From: Bog-473 sp963788125
Lineage (GTDB): Bacteria; Actinomycetota; Acidimicrobiia; Acidimicrobiales; RAAP-2
Reading direction: 5' to 3'
NCBI GenBank assembly: GCA_963788125.1
Contig: CAWBFN010000001.1
Span: 744,001-808,000 of the forward strand
DNA length: 64,000 bases
Within the stretch, counting starts at the first letter, position 1, and every line of letters begins with the position of its first letter. Under the pieces are notes generated by a model. The model searched no databases. It saw nothing but the letters and a program-made list of their open reading frames with translations, and was not told the origin of the DNA. The position numbers and the translations under genes were made by a program. This document shows, piece by piece, positions 17,764-26,401 of this stretch.

Positions 17764-18540
17764 GTGGGGCACGCGCTCGAGTCGGGCGAACGCGTCCTGC
17801 TGGTCGATCCCAAGGAACGGCGCTACCTCGTCACCCTCGTCGGTGGCGCCATCTTCCACACCCATGCGGGGGTGGTGGCGCACGACGACATCATCGGCGG
17901 CGACGAGGGGCGGATGATCAACGGGTCGACCGGCCGCCAGTTCCTCGTGCTGCGCCCCACCCTGAGCGACATCGTCCTGAAGATGCCCCGCGGGGCACAG
18001 GTGATCTATCCCAAGGATCTCGGCGCCATCCTCATCGCCGCCGACCTCGGACCGGGCCAACGTGTCCTCGAAGCGGGCGTCGGGTCGGGCGCACTGTCGA
18101 TGACGGTGTTGCGGGCCGGCGCCTCGGTCGTCGGCTACGAGCTCCGCGAGGACTTTGCCGATCGGGCCAAGGCCAACGTGGCCGCCACCCTGGGGCCGGA
18201 CGCGCCCTACCGAGTGGAGATACGCGACGTGACCGAGGGCATCGACGAGCGCGACCTCGATCGCATCCTGCTGGATATGCCCGAGCCCCACAAGGTCCTC
18301 CCTGCGGCCGCCCACGCACTACGGCCGGGCGGCATCCTCCTGGCCTACCTGCCCACCATCAACCAGACGGCGCTGCTGCGCCAGGCCCTCGACGACGCGA
18401 GCGCTCCGTTCGGGATGTCCGAGACCCAGGAGATCATGCGCCGCACCTGGCACGTCGAGGCGCGCTCGGTACGGCCCGATCACCGCATGGTGGGGCACAC
18501 GGGGTTCCTGACCACCGCCCGCCGGGTTACCGCTCGATGA
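17764..18540 (+). CDS. trmI: tRNA (adenine-58-N1)-methyltransferase
   Basis: A 258-residue SAM-dependent enzyme that methylates A58 of the tRNA T-loop. The N-terminal beta domain is followed by the Rossmann fold with the SAM loop VLEAGVGSGALSM, the acidic residue in VVGYELREDF and the catalytic motif LDMPEP. Length matches actinobacterial TrmI. In Mycobacterium the same gene lies close upstream of the proteasome ATPase, as here. The start is GTG 17764. The 3' end overlaps the convergent ferredoxin gene by 14 bp. Confidence 0.93.
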   Translation: MGHALESGERVLLVDPKERRYLVTLVGGAIFHTHAGVVAHDDIIGGDEGRMINGSTGRQFLVLRPTLSDIVLKMPRGAQVIYPKDLGAILIAADLGPGQRVLEAGVGSGALSMTVLRAGASVVGYELREDFADRAKANVAATLGPDAPYRVEIRDVTEGIDERDLDRILLDMPEPHKVLPAAAHALRPGGILLAYLPTINQTALLRQALDDASAPFGMSETQEIMRRTWHVEARSVRPDHRMVGHTGFLTTARRVTAR

Positions 18541-18760
18541 AGATGCACTCCCCGGGACACTCTTCGGAGGCTTCGACGACCGCCTCCTCCAGATCAGTCG
18601 GGACGGCGGCCATGCCGGCCGAGCCTCCCGGCTCGTTCAGCACCGAGCCGTCTTCCTTCACGTAGGCCAGGCCGTCGTCGAGAAGAGTGAACACGGCCGG
18701 TGCGATCTCCTCGCACAGGCCGTCACCCGTGCAGAGATCCTGGTCGATCCAGACCTTCAT
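18527..18760 (-). CDS. Small 3Fe-4S type ferredoxin
   Basis: A 77-residue acidic electron carrier starting at ATG 18760 (MKVWIDQDLC). Cluster ligands lie in CTGDGLC near the N-terminus and in ECPGEC near the C-terminus, the pattern of actinobacterial ferredoxins that serve cytochromes P450 and other oxidoreductases; the position between the first Cys pair is Asp, common in 3Fe-4S or labile 4Fe-4S types. A purine-rich GAGGAGAG stretch upstream could act as a ribosome site. It is divergent from the proteasome ATPase. Confidence 0.85.
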   Translation of the reverse strand: MKVWIDQDLCTGDGLCEEIAPAVFTLLDDGLAYVKEDGSVLNEPGGSAGMAAVPTDLEEAVVEASEECPGECIFIER

Positions 18761-18875
18761 GTCGTCGTCTCTCTCCTCGGTCGTAGCCCGGCCTCCCACA
18801 TTAGTCGCCAACGGGCCCCTCCCTCCGTCACGGCCTTTTTTGGGGCATGAGGACCGGGGTACCCGGCCCCAGGAG

Positions 18876-18881
18876 TAGGGT
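18876..18881 (+). promoter_or_regulatory. Predicted -10 hexamer of the proteasome ATPase gene (leaderless type)
   Basis: TAGGGT ends 8 nt before GTG 18890, with no ribosome-binding sequence. Confidence 0.45.
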
Positions 18882-18889
18882 GAACGTCT

Positions 18890-20644
18890 GTGAGTATCCC
18901 ACCTGACTCGAACGAGCTGGCCGCCCTGGCCGAAGCACTGCGGTCAGAGCTGGCCGACGCCGAAGACGAGATCCACGCGCTCCGGCGCCGCCTCCAGGAG
19001 AGCCCCGGGCGGGTCCAGGCCCTCGAGGAGCGCCTGCTCGAGAGCAAGGGCCAGCTGGCCCACGCCACCTCCCAGAACGAGAAGCTGACCTTCACCCTCC
19101 AGCAGGCCAAGGAGCAGCTGGCCGCGCTGCGCGAGGAGGTCGAGAAGCTGACCCAGCCACCCGCCGCCTACGGCACCTTCCTCGGGGTCAACGAGGACGG
19201 GACGGTGGACGTCTTCTCCAGCGGGCGCAAGATGAGGGTCTCGCTCCACCCCGACATCGACCCCGGCCTCGTCCGCAAGGGCAACGAGGTGGTGCTGAAC
19301 GAGTCGCTCAACGTGGTCCTCGTCCGGGACGGGGAGCTCTCCGGCGAGGTGGTCACCCTCAAGGAGCGGCTGGAGGACAAGCGCCGCTGCGTGGTGTTCG
19401 CCCGGGCCGACGAGGAGCGCGTCGCCGAGCTGTCCGAGGACATGCTCGACGTCAAGCTGCGCGCCGGCGACTCCCTCCTCATGGACCTGCGCACCCAGCT
19501 CCTCATCGAGAAGCTGCCCAAGCTCGAGAGCGAGCAGCTCGTCCTCGAGGAGGTGCCCGACATCACCTACGCCGATGTCGGCGGGCTCGACGCCCAGATT
19601 GAGGCCATCACCGACGCCGTCGAGCTGCCCTACCTGCACAAGCAGCTCTTCGCCGAGTACAACCTGCCGGCCCCCAAGGGCATTCTCCTCTACGGCCCGC
19701 CCGGGTGCGGCAAGACCCTCATCGCCAAGGCCGTGGCCAACTCCCTGGCCAAGAAGGTGGCCGAGAGCACGGGCAACGCCAACGTGCGGAGCTTCTTCCT
19801 CAACATCAAGGGCCCCGAGCTGCTCAACAAGTACGTGGGCGAGACGGAGCGCCAGATCCGGCAGGTCTTCCAGCGGGCCCGGGAGAAGGCCGACGAGGGC
19901 ATGCCGGTGATCGTCTTCTTCGACGAGATGGAGTCGCTCTTCCGCACCCGGGGCACCGGCATCAGCTCGGACATGGAGTCGACCATCGTGCCCCAGCTGC
20001 TGGCCGAGATCGACGGCGTCGAATCGCTCAAGGACGTCATCGTGATCGGGGCGTCGAACCGGGAGGATCTCATCGATCCCGCCATCCTGCGCCCGGGCCG
20101 GCTCGATGTGAAGATCAAGATCGAGCGGCCCAACGAGGAGGCCGCCGCCCAGATCTTCAGCCGCTACCTCACCACCGCCCTCCCGCTCGACGCCGACGAG
20201 GTGGGCCGCCTCGGTGGGGGGGACGCCGACAAGGCGGTCCAGGCCCTCATCGAGAAGACGGTGACCGAGATGTACCGGGAGGACGACGAGAACCGCTTCT
20301 TGGAGGTCACCTACCAGAACGGCGACAAGGAGATCCTCTACTACCGGGACTTCGCCTCGGGGGCCATGATCGAGAACATCGTGCGCCGGGCCAAGAAGCT
20401 GGCCATCAAGCGCGTCATCGCCGGCGAGTCGGGCGGCATCCGCACCTCGGACCTCCACGAGTCGATCCGCCAGGAGTACAAGGAGAACGAAGACCTGCCC
20501 AACACGACCAACCCCGACGACTGGGCCCGCATCTCGGGCAAGAAGGGCGAGCGCATCGTCTACGTCCGCACCCTGCTCACCGAGGACCGCGAGGTGCACG
20601 GTGGTCGGTCGATTGAGCGAGTGGGTACCGGACAGTACCTCTAA
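18890..20644 (+). CDS. arc: Proteasome-associated AAA ATPase (ARC/Mpa)
   Basis: A 584-residue hexameric unfoldase that recognises pupylated proteins and feeds them into the 20S proteasome. Order of domains: N-terminal coiled coil (about residues 8-85) that binds Pup, tandem OB folds, AAA module with Walker A GPPGCGKT (about 269-276) and Walker B VIVFFDEMES (about 337-346). It ends in GQYL, the conserved C-terminal docking motif that opens the proteasome gate. The start is GTG 18890. It heads the cluster with dop, pup, prcB, prcA and pafA. Confidence 0.97.
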   Translation: MSIPPDSNELAALAEALRSELADAEDEIHALRRRLQESPGRVQALEERLLESKGQLAHATSQNEKLTFTLQQAKEQLAALREEVEKLTQPPAAYGTFLGVNEDGTVDVFSSGRKMRVSLHPDIDPGLVRKGNEVVLNESLNVVLVRDGELSGEVVTLKERLEDKRRCVVFARADEERVAELSEDMLDVKLRAGDSLLMDLRTQLLIEKLPKLESEQLVLEEVPDITYADVGGLDAQIEAITDAVELPYLHKQLFAEYNLPAPKGILLYGPPGCGKTLIAKAVANSLAKKVAESTGNANVRSFFLNIKGPELLNKYVGETERQIRQVFQRAREKADEGMPVIVFFDEMESLFRTRGTGISSDMESTIVPQLLAEIDGVESLKDVIVIGASNREDLIDPAILRPGRLDVKIKIERPNEEAAAQIFSRYLTTALPLDADEVGRLGGGDADKAVQALIEKTVTEMYREDDENRFLEVTYQNGDKEILYYRDFASGAMIENIVRRAKKLAIKRVIAGESGGIRTSDLHESIRQEYKENEDLPNTTNPDDWARISGKKGERIVYVRTLLTEDREVHGGRSIERVGTGQYL

Positions 20645-20651
20645 GGACCGA

Positions 20652-20657
20652 TAGGGT
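20652..20657 (+). promoter_or_regulatory. Predicted -10 hexamer of dop (leaderless type)
   Basis: TAGGGT ends 7 nt before GTG 20665, the same hexamer as at the ATPase gene 1.8 kb upstream, so dop-pup-prcBA may have their own start. Confidence 0.4.
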
Positions 20658-20664
20658 CGTGTGA

Positions 20665-22158
20665 GTGGCCACCACCAAGGTGTGCGGAATTGAGACCGAG
20701 TACGGGATACGTTCACCCGGCGCGGAGCAGAACCCCATCGCCGCCTCGTCGGTCCTGGTGAACGCCTACGCGTCCGCCATCGAGCAGAAGATCGGCTGGG
20801 ACTTCGAGGACGAGACGCCGGGCAACGACGCCCGCGGGTTCGCCCGTGAGGGGTCCCTGGCGCCCATGGTCGAGACCCACCTGGCCAACACGGTGCTCAC
20901 CAACGGCGCCCGCTTCTACGTCGACCACGCCCACCCCGAGTACTCCACGCCCGAGTGCCTCACCCCGCTCGAGTGCCTCGTCCACGACAAGGCCGGCGAG
21001 GAGGTGCTGCGCCGGGCCATGGCGGCGGCGGCGCTGCGCATCCCGGACCAGCCGGCGCCCGTCGTCTACAAGAACAACTCCGACGGCAAGGGCAACTCCT
21101 ACGGGTGCCACGAGAACTACATGATGGACCGCGCCGTCCCCTTCGCCAAGGTGATCGAGGGCGCCGTGCCGCATCTCGTCTCGCGCACCTTGTTCACCGG
21201 ATCGGGCAAGGTGGGGGTGGAGACGCCCGCCCTCGATGCGGAGACGGTCCACTTCCAGATCTCGCAGCGGGCCGAGTTCTTCGAGGAGATCGTCGGGCTG
21301 GAGACCACGCTGAAGCGGCCGATCGTCAACACCCGCGACGAGCCGCACGCCGACCCGGCCCGCTTCCGCCGGCTGCACGTGATCATCGGCGACGCCAACC
21401 TGTCCGAGATCGCCATCCTCCTCAAGGTCGGGACCACCGCCATCGTGCTGGCCATGATTGAGGACGACGCCGGCCCGACCCGCAGCCTCTCCCTGGTGGA
21501 CCCCGTGCGGGCGCTGCACCAGGTCTCGGCCGATCTGTCCCTGGCCCGGCCGCTCGCCCTGAACGACGGGACCTCGGCTACCGCCCTCGAGATGCAGTGG
21601 GAGCTCTTCGGGGCCGCCCGCAAGTACGCCGAGGAGCAGGGCCTACGGGCACTCGGGGACGACGGGACGGTGGGTGCCCTGGTGCTCGAGCACTGGGAGG
21701 CCGTCCTCGAGGGGCTCGAGTCGGATCCCTCCAGCCTGGCCGACACCCTGGACTGGGTGGCCAAGCAGGACCTTCTCCTGGCCTACCAGGAGCGGCACGG
21801 GTGCGGCTGGCGCGACCCGCGGGTGGCCGCCCTGGCGCTGCAGTACCACGATCTCCGCTCGGACCGCTCCGTCTACCAGCGGCTGGGCATGCGACGGCTG
21901 ATCACGCCCGCCGAGGCCGAGCTGGCCGTCTCCGAGCCGCCTCCGGGGACCCGCGCCTGGTTCCGCGGCAAGTGCCTGGCGCGCTGGCCCGAGGCGGTGG
22001 TGACCGCCAACTGGGACTCCCTCGTCTTCGACGTGGGGACCGACCCACTGCGGCGCGTCCCTATGATGGATCCCCTGAAAGGAACAGCCGAACACACGGC
22101 CGAACTTTTGGCCCAGAGCACGGGACCGGCAGACCTGTTGGACCGGCTCAGCTCCTGA
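20665..22158 (+). CDS. dop: Pup deamidase/depupylase
   Basis: A 497-residue glutamine-synthetase-fold enzyme. Dop converts the C-terminal Gln of Pup to Glu and also removes Pup from substrates. Seen are the N-terminal metal/ATP motif GIETEYGIRSPG (E10 and E12), the flexible loop region ending in ARGFAREGSLAPMVETH, and FYVDHAHPEYSTPEC with the catalytic-type Asp. Pup here ends in GGQ, so deamidation is needed. The start is GTG 20665. Confidence 0.96.
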   Translation: MATTKVCGIETEYGIRSPGAEQNPIAASSVLVNAYASAIEQKIGWDFEDETPGNDARGFAREGSLAPMVETHLANTVLTNGARFYVDHAHPEYSTPECLTPLECLVHDKAGEEVLRRAMAAAALRIPDQPAPVVYKNNSDGKGNSYGCHENYMMDRAVPFAKVIEGAVPHLVSRTLFTGSGKVGVETPALDAETVHFQISQRAEFFEEIVGLETTLKRPIVNTRDEPHADPARFRRLHVIIGDANLSEIAILLKVGTTAIVLAMIEDDAGPTRSLSLVDPVRALHQVSADLSLARPLALNDGTSATALEMQWELFGAARKYAEEQGLRALGDDGTVGALVLEHWEAVLEGLESDPSSLADTLDWVAKQDLLLAYQERHGCGWRDPRVAALALQYHDLRSDRSVYQRLGMRRLITPAEAELAVSEPPPGTRAWFRGKCLARWPEAVVTANWDSLVFDVGTDPLRRVPMMDPLKGTAEHTAELLAQSTGPADLLDRLSS

Positions 22159-22175
22159 CCGTACGAAGGACGAAA

Positions 22176-22391
22176 ATGGCAGAGCAAGAACAGAAGCGCA
22201 AGACCCCGGCCCGGGAGACCACCACACCCGAGGCCGAGACCGAGATAGCCACCGAGGCGGCCCCGGCGACCTCCGAGCGCGGAGAGAAGCTCAAGGCCGA
22301 GCTGGACGACCTGCTCGACGAGATCGACGAGGTCCTGGAGGACAACGCCGAGGAGTTCGTGCGCAACTACGTCCAGAAGGGCGGGCAGTAG
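22176..22391 (+). CDS. pup: Prokaryotic ubiquitin-like protein Pup
   Basis: A 71-residue, mostly disordered, acidic protein modifier. The C-terminal half has the helix-forming segment ELDDLLDEIDEVLEDN that binds the ATPase coiled coil, and the protein ends FVRNYVQKGGQ. The final Gln must be deamidated by Dop before PafA links it to target lysines. Start ATG 22176 has an AAGGA ribosome-binding sequence about 5 nt upstream. It lies between dop (17 bp gap) and prcB (6 bp gap). Confidence 0.97.
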   Translation: MAEQEQKRKTPARETTTPEAETEIATEAAPATSERGEKLKAELDDLLDEIDEVLEDNAEEFVRNYVQKGGQ

Positions 22392-22397
22392 TAACCG

Positions 22398-23200
22398 GTG
22401 GCTCTTCCACTTTTTCCCCCGGAGAGCGATCCGGGTCCGGACTTCGTCGGTCTCCTGCGCCAGGCGGGCGGTGGCGCCGCGCCACGGGCCGAGACCGGCT
22501 CCGGCACCCCCCTGGCCGCGGCGCCCCACGCCACCACCGTGGTGGCCCTGCGCTACGCGGACGGCGTGATCATGGCCGGCGACCGCCGCGCCACCATGGG
22601 CAACATCATCGCCCACCGGGGCATGGAGAAGGTCTTCCAGGCCGACCGTCATTCGGCGGTGGCGATCGCCGGCTCGGCCGGAATGGCCGTCGAGATGGTC
22701 CGCCTCTTCCAGGTGCAGCTCGAACACTACGAGAAGGTCGAAGGCACCGTCCTCTCCCTCGAGGGCAAGGCCAACCAGCTGGCCCAGATGGTGCGCCAGC
22801 ACCTGCCCCTGGCCATGCAGGGGCTCGCCGTGGTGCCGCTCTTCGCCGGCTACGACACGGCGCGGGGCATCGGGCGCATCTTCAGCTACGACGCCACCGG
22901 CGGCCACTACGAGGACACGGACTTCCAGGCCACCGGTTCGGGGGGCGCGACGCCCGCTCGACCATCAAGCTCGGCTTCCGTGAGGGGCTGAGCCGGGACG
23001 AGGCGGTCGACCTGGCCATCCAGTCCCTCTACGAGGCGGCCGACGAGGACTCGGCCACGGGGGGCCCCGACCTGGTGCGCGGCATCTATCCCCTCATCGC
23101 GGTGGTCGACATCGAGGGCTACCGGCTGGTGCCCGAAGAAGAGGTGGCCGAGCGGTTCGCCGCCCTCATCGCCCGCATGCAGGCGGAGCGTGCCCGATGA
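22398..23200 (+). CDS. prcB: Proteasome beta subunit (frameshifted in this sequence)
   Basis: The catalytic 20S subunit. The propeptide ends near residue 45 (AAPHA) and the mature protein would start with Thr46 (TTVVALRYADGV), the nucleophile, followed by MAGDRRAT and the internal IAGSAGMAVEMVRLF. The open frame from GTG 22398 stops at 22991, but the conserved C-terminal part (STIKLGFREGLSRDEAVDLA, then GIYPLIAVVDIEGYRLV) continues in another frame to 23200. One missing base in the run of six G at 22940-22945 accounts for this. Full length would be about 267 residues. The stop overlaps prcA (ATGA). Confidence 0.92.
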
Positions 23201-23874
23201 GCATGCCCTACTACGTGGCCCCCGAACAGGTGATGAAGGACCGGGCCGAGTACGCCCAGAAGGGCATCGCCCGCGGCCGGTCCCTGGTGGCTACCACCTA
23301 CGACGTGGGCATCGTGATCGTGGCGGAGAACCCATCCCGCTCGCTCCACAAGATCAGCGAGATCTACGACCGCATCGCCTTCGGCGGCGTGGGCAAGTAC
23401 AACGAGTACGACCAGCTCCGGGTGGCGGGCGTCCGGCACGCCGACACCAAGGGCTACGCCTACAGCCGTGAGGACGTCGACGCCCGCTCGCTGGCCAACC
23501 TCTACGCCCAGTACCTGGGCAACGTGTTCACCCACGAGATGAAGCCGCTGGAGGTCGAGATCCTCGTGGCCGAGCTGGGAGGGGACGAGCGGCCCGACCA
23601 GCTCTACCACATCGCCTACGAGGGCACGATCACCGACGAGGAGCGCTTTGCCGTCCTCGGCGGGGACGCCGAGACCATCAACGAGCGGGTCGCGGCCGCC
23701 TGGCAGCCCGAATGGGACCTGGCCAGCGCCCTGAAAGCAGCGACCGTCTCCCTGGCGGGACCCGACCGAGTGCTGGCGCCGGCCGATCTGGAGGTGGCCA
23801 CGCTGAGTGGTGGCAACGGGCGACGGGCCTTCCGTCGCATCGCCGACGAGGAGCTGGCGCAGTTTTTGGTGTGA
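23197..23874 (+). CDS. prcA: Proteasome alpha subunit
   Basis: A 225-residue non-catalytic subunit forming the outer gate rings of the 20S core. Recognised from the N-terminal YYVAPEQVMKDRAEYAQKGI helix, RSLVATTYDVGIVIVAENPS and IYDRIAFGGVGKYNEYDQLR. The ATG overlaps the prcB stop, so the two subunits are translationally coupled. The short C-terminal tail is acidic. Confidence 0.96.
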   Translation: MSMPYYVAPEQVMKDRAEYAQKGIARGRSLVATTYDVGIVIVAENPSRSLHKISEIYDRIAFGGVGKYNEYDQLRVAGVRHADTKGYAYSREDVDARSLANLYAQYLGNVFTHEMKPLEVEILVAELGGDERPDQLYHIAYEGTITDEERFAVLGGDAETINERVAAAWQPEWDLASALKAATVSLAGPDRVLAPADLEVATLSGGNGRRAFRRIADEELAQFLV

Positions 23875-23881
23875 CCCGCTG

Positions 23882-23887
23882 TACGGT
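23882..23887 (+). promoter_or_regulatory. Predicted -10 hexamer of pafA (leaderless type)
   Basis: TACGGT ends 6 nt before GTG 23894 and lies just after the prcA stop. Confidence 0.45.
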
Positions 23888-23893
23888 GGCCTA

Positions 23894-25252
23894 GTGGAGA
23901 AACGCATCTTCGGGATCGAGAACGAGTACGGCGTGACCTTCACCCTGCGCGGCCAGCGGCGCCTGAGCCCCGACGAGGTGGCCCGGTACCTCTTCCGTCG
24001 GGTGGTCAGCTGGGGCCGCTCCTCCAACGTCTTCCTCGAGAACGGGGCCCGCCTCTACCTCGATGTGGGCAGCCACCCCGAGTACGCCACCCCCGAGTGC
24101 GACAAGATCTCCGACGTCGTGACGCACGACAAGGCGGGGGAGTGGATCCTCGCCGGGCTGGTCACCGGGGCCCAGGCCCGCCTGCGGGAGGAGGGGATCC
24201 GCGGCGACGTCTACCTCTTCAAGAACAACACCGACTCGGTGGGCAACTCGTACGGGTGCCACGAGAACTATCTGACCGAGCGCAACGACGAGTTCAACCG
24301 CTACACCGAGGTGCTGATCCCGTTCCTCGTCAGTCGCCAGATCTACGCGGGCGCCGGCAAGGTCCTCCAGACCGCACGCGGCTCCGTGTTCTGCCTCAGC
24401 CAACGGGCGGAGCACATCTGGGAGGGGGTGTCCTCGGCCACGACGCGCAGCCGCCCCATCATCAACACGCGTGACGAGCCGCACGCCGACGCCGAGCGGT
24501 TCCGCCGGCTGCACGTGATCGTGGGCGACTCCAACATGAGCGAGTACGCCACCTTTCTCAAGGTCGGCACCACCAGCATCCTCCTGGCCATGCTGGAGGA
24601 CTCGTCGACCGTGCTGCGCGACCTCTCCCTCGAGAACCCCATCCGCGCCATACGGGAGATCAGCCACGACATCACCTGCCAGCGGCGCGTCCGCCTGGCC
24701 AACGGGCGCGAGATGCGCGCGCTCGACATTCAGGCCGAGTATCTCGAGCGGGCGCTCAAGTTCCGCGACCGCAAGGGGCTCTCCCCCGAGGAGGACACCG
24801 CCCTCGACATGTGGGAGCACTGCCTCAAGGGTCTGGAGGCCGATCCCACCTCGCTGTGGCGTGAGTGCGACTGGGTGGCCAAGTACCGGCTCGTCGAACA
24901 GATGAGGGCGCGGCACGACGTCCCCCTCTCGCATCCCAAGGTCGCCATGATCGACCTCATGTACCACGACGTCGACCGGACCAGGGGCCTGTACTACAAG
25001 CTCCAGAACCGGGACCAGATCGAGCGGATGTGCACCGACGATGTGATCTCCGACGCCATGACGCTGCCCCCCGAGACCACACGGGCCCGGCTGCGGGGGG
25101 CGTTCGTCAAGCGGGCCAAGGAACGGCGGCGCGACTTCACGGTCGACTGGGTGCACCTCAAGCTGAACGACCAGGCCCAGCGGACGGTGCTGCTCAAGGA
25201 CCCCTTCAAGTCACACGACGAGCGGGTCGAGCGTCTGATCGCCTCGCTGTAG
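23894..25252 (+). CDS. pafA: Pup--protein ligase
   Basis: A 452-residue ligase that uses ATP to join the C-terminal Glu of Pup to lysines of target proteins. It is a paralogue of Dop with the same fold: FGIENEYG at residues 7-13 (E9 and E11 metal ligands), LYLDVGSHPEYATPECD with the catalytic-type Asp, and NTRDEPHADAERFRRLHVI. It lacks the Dop insertion loop. GTG 23894 gives the length of the mycobacterial enzyme. The pafB and pafC regulators that often follow are absent; tatA follows directly. Confidence 0.96.
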   Translation: MEKRIFGIENEYGVTFTLRGQRRLSPDEVARYLFRRVVSWGRSSNVFLENGARLYLDVGSHPEYATPECDKISDVVTHDKAGEWILAGLVTGAQARLREEGIRGDVYLFKNNTDSVGNSYGCHENYLTERNDEFNRYTEVLIPFLVSRQIYAGAGKVLQTARGSVFCLSQRAEHIWEGVSSATTRSRPIINTRDEPHADAERFRRLHVIVGDSNMSEYATFLKVGTTSILLAMLEDSSTVLRDLSLENPIRAIREISHDITCQRRVRLANGREMRALDIQAEYLERALKFRDRKGLSPEEDTALDMWEHCLKGLEADPTSLWRECDWVAKYRLVEQMRARHDVPLSHPKVAMIDLMYHDVDRTRGLYYKLQNRDQIERMCTDDVISDAMTLPPETTRARLRGAFVKRAKERRRDFTVDWVHLKLNDQAQRTVLLKDPFKSHDERVERLIASL

Positions 25253-25258
25253 CCGCCC

Positions 25259-25264
25259 TAGAGT
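25259..25264 (+). promoter_or_regulatory. Predicted -10 hexamer of tatA (leaderless type)
   Basis: TAGAGT ends 8 nt before GTG 25273. Confidence 0.4.
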
Positions 25265-25272
25265 GGGGACAG

Positions 25273-25605
25273 GTGTTCAATCTCGACCCCGCCAAACTGC
25301 TGATCATCGCCGTGGTGGCCGTCATCCTGCTCGGGCCGGACAAGCTCCCGCAGGTGGCCCGCCAGGCCGGCGCGGCATGGCGCTCGTTCAACGACTTCCG
25401 CCGGCGCATGGAGGACGAGGTGCGCAGCTCCATTCCCGACCTGCCCTCGACCAACGACCTGGCCCGGCTGGCCCGGTCTCCCACTGCGCTCCTCGACCAC
25501 CTCTCCAGCCTGGACGGGACATCATCCGCCGACCTGCCGGCCGACGAATCTGGTGAGCCCCCTTCTTCGGGGATCGTGGCACCGGGCGACCCCAGCTTGA
25601 ACTGA
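25273..25605 (+). CDS. tatA: Sec-independent translocase subunit TatA/TatB family
   Basis: A 110-residue protein with one N-terminal membrane helix (LLIIAVVAVILLGPDKLPQV), the family hinge motif, then an amphipathic helix and a hydrophilic Ser/Asp-rich tail. LLGPDKLP is a TatB-like version of the hinge, so it could act as TatA or TatB; no second copy is in the window. It starts at GTG 25273 and precedes tatC by 10 bp, so the two probably form one operon with helY. Confidence 0.88.
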   Translation: MFNLDPAKLLIIAVVAVILLGPDKLPQVARQAGAAWRSFNDFRRRMEDEVRSSIPDLPSTNDLARLARSPTALLDHLSSLDGTSSADLPADESGEPPSSGIVAPGDPSLN

Positions 25606-25615
25606 CCGTCCCACT

Positions 25616-26401
25616 GTGACCTTCCCTTTCATCGGCGAGCGCAAGGAGAAGCCCTCGCCCGACAACATGACCCTCACGCAGCATCTGGGGGAGCTGCGCC
25701 GTCGCCTGATCGTCTGCGCCATCGCGTTCGCCCTGGGCTGCACGGTCGCCGTGATCGCCTACGAACCGATCCTGCACTTCCTGGTCCGGCCGCTGTGCGA
25801 AGCCAACACCAACGCGGCCGGGCGGCACGGCGTCACGCTCGGCCCCAACTGCGCCCACCTCTACGTGACCTCACCACTCGACGGGCTCTCGTTGCGGGTG
25901 AAGATCGCCGTCTACGGCGGCCTGGTCCTGGCCTCCCCGGTGATCCTCTTCCAGATCTGGCAGTTCATCACGCCCGGACTGAAGGCGCGGGAGAAGAAGT
26001 ACGCCATCCCCTTCGTCACCGCGGCCGTCACCCTCTTCCTGCTCGGCGCCGCCACGGCCTACGTCACGCTGTCCCACGCCCTCGGCTTTCTGCGGGCGGT
26101 CGGCGGTCCGGACCTGCGGCAGATTTACGACCCCATTCCCTACCTCGGCCTGGTCCTGGCACTGATGGCGTTGTTCGGGATCACGTTCCAGTTCCCCGTG
26201 ATCCTGGTCTCCTTGGAACTGGCCCGCGTCGTGACCCCGGCCCGCCTGCTGCGCTCGTGGCGTTGGGCGGTCATCCTGATCGTCGTGGTCTCCGCCGTCT
26301 TCACCCCGAGCTCCGACCCCTTCTCCATGCTGGCCCTGGCCGTCCCCCTGGTCGTCTTCTTCTTCATCTCCATCGCCATCGGGAAGCTGATGGGTCGTTG
26401 A
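25616..26401 (+). CDS. tatC: Sec-independent translocase subunit TatC
   Basis: A 261-residue polytopic membrane protein that recognises twin-arginine signal peptides of folded proteins. The N-terminal cytoplasmic signature MTLTQHLGELRRRLIV carries the conserved Glu. Six hydrophobic helices follow, with LWQFITPGLKAREKKY and FGITFQFPVILV as family motifs. The start is GTG 25616. The stop overlaps the helicase TTG start. Confidence 0.94.
   Translation: MTFPFIGERKEKPSPDNMTLTQHLGELRRRLIVCAIAFALGCTVAVIAYEPILHFLVRPLCEANTNAAGRHGVTLGPNCAHLYVTSPLDGLSLRVKIAVYGGLVLASPVILFQIWQFITPGLKAREKKYAIPFVTAAVTLFLLGAATAYVTLSHALGFLRAVGGPDLRQIYDPIPYLGLVLALMALFGITFQFPVILVSLELARVVTPARLLRSWRWAVILIVVVSAVFTPSSDPFSMLALAVPLVVFFFISIAIGKLMGR

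Noticed and set aside
18944..20716. 590-residue minus-strand frame across the proteasome ATPase gene
   Set aside because: Fully antisense to a gene with every conserved motif; its composition is typical of an antisense frame.
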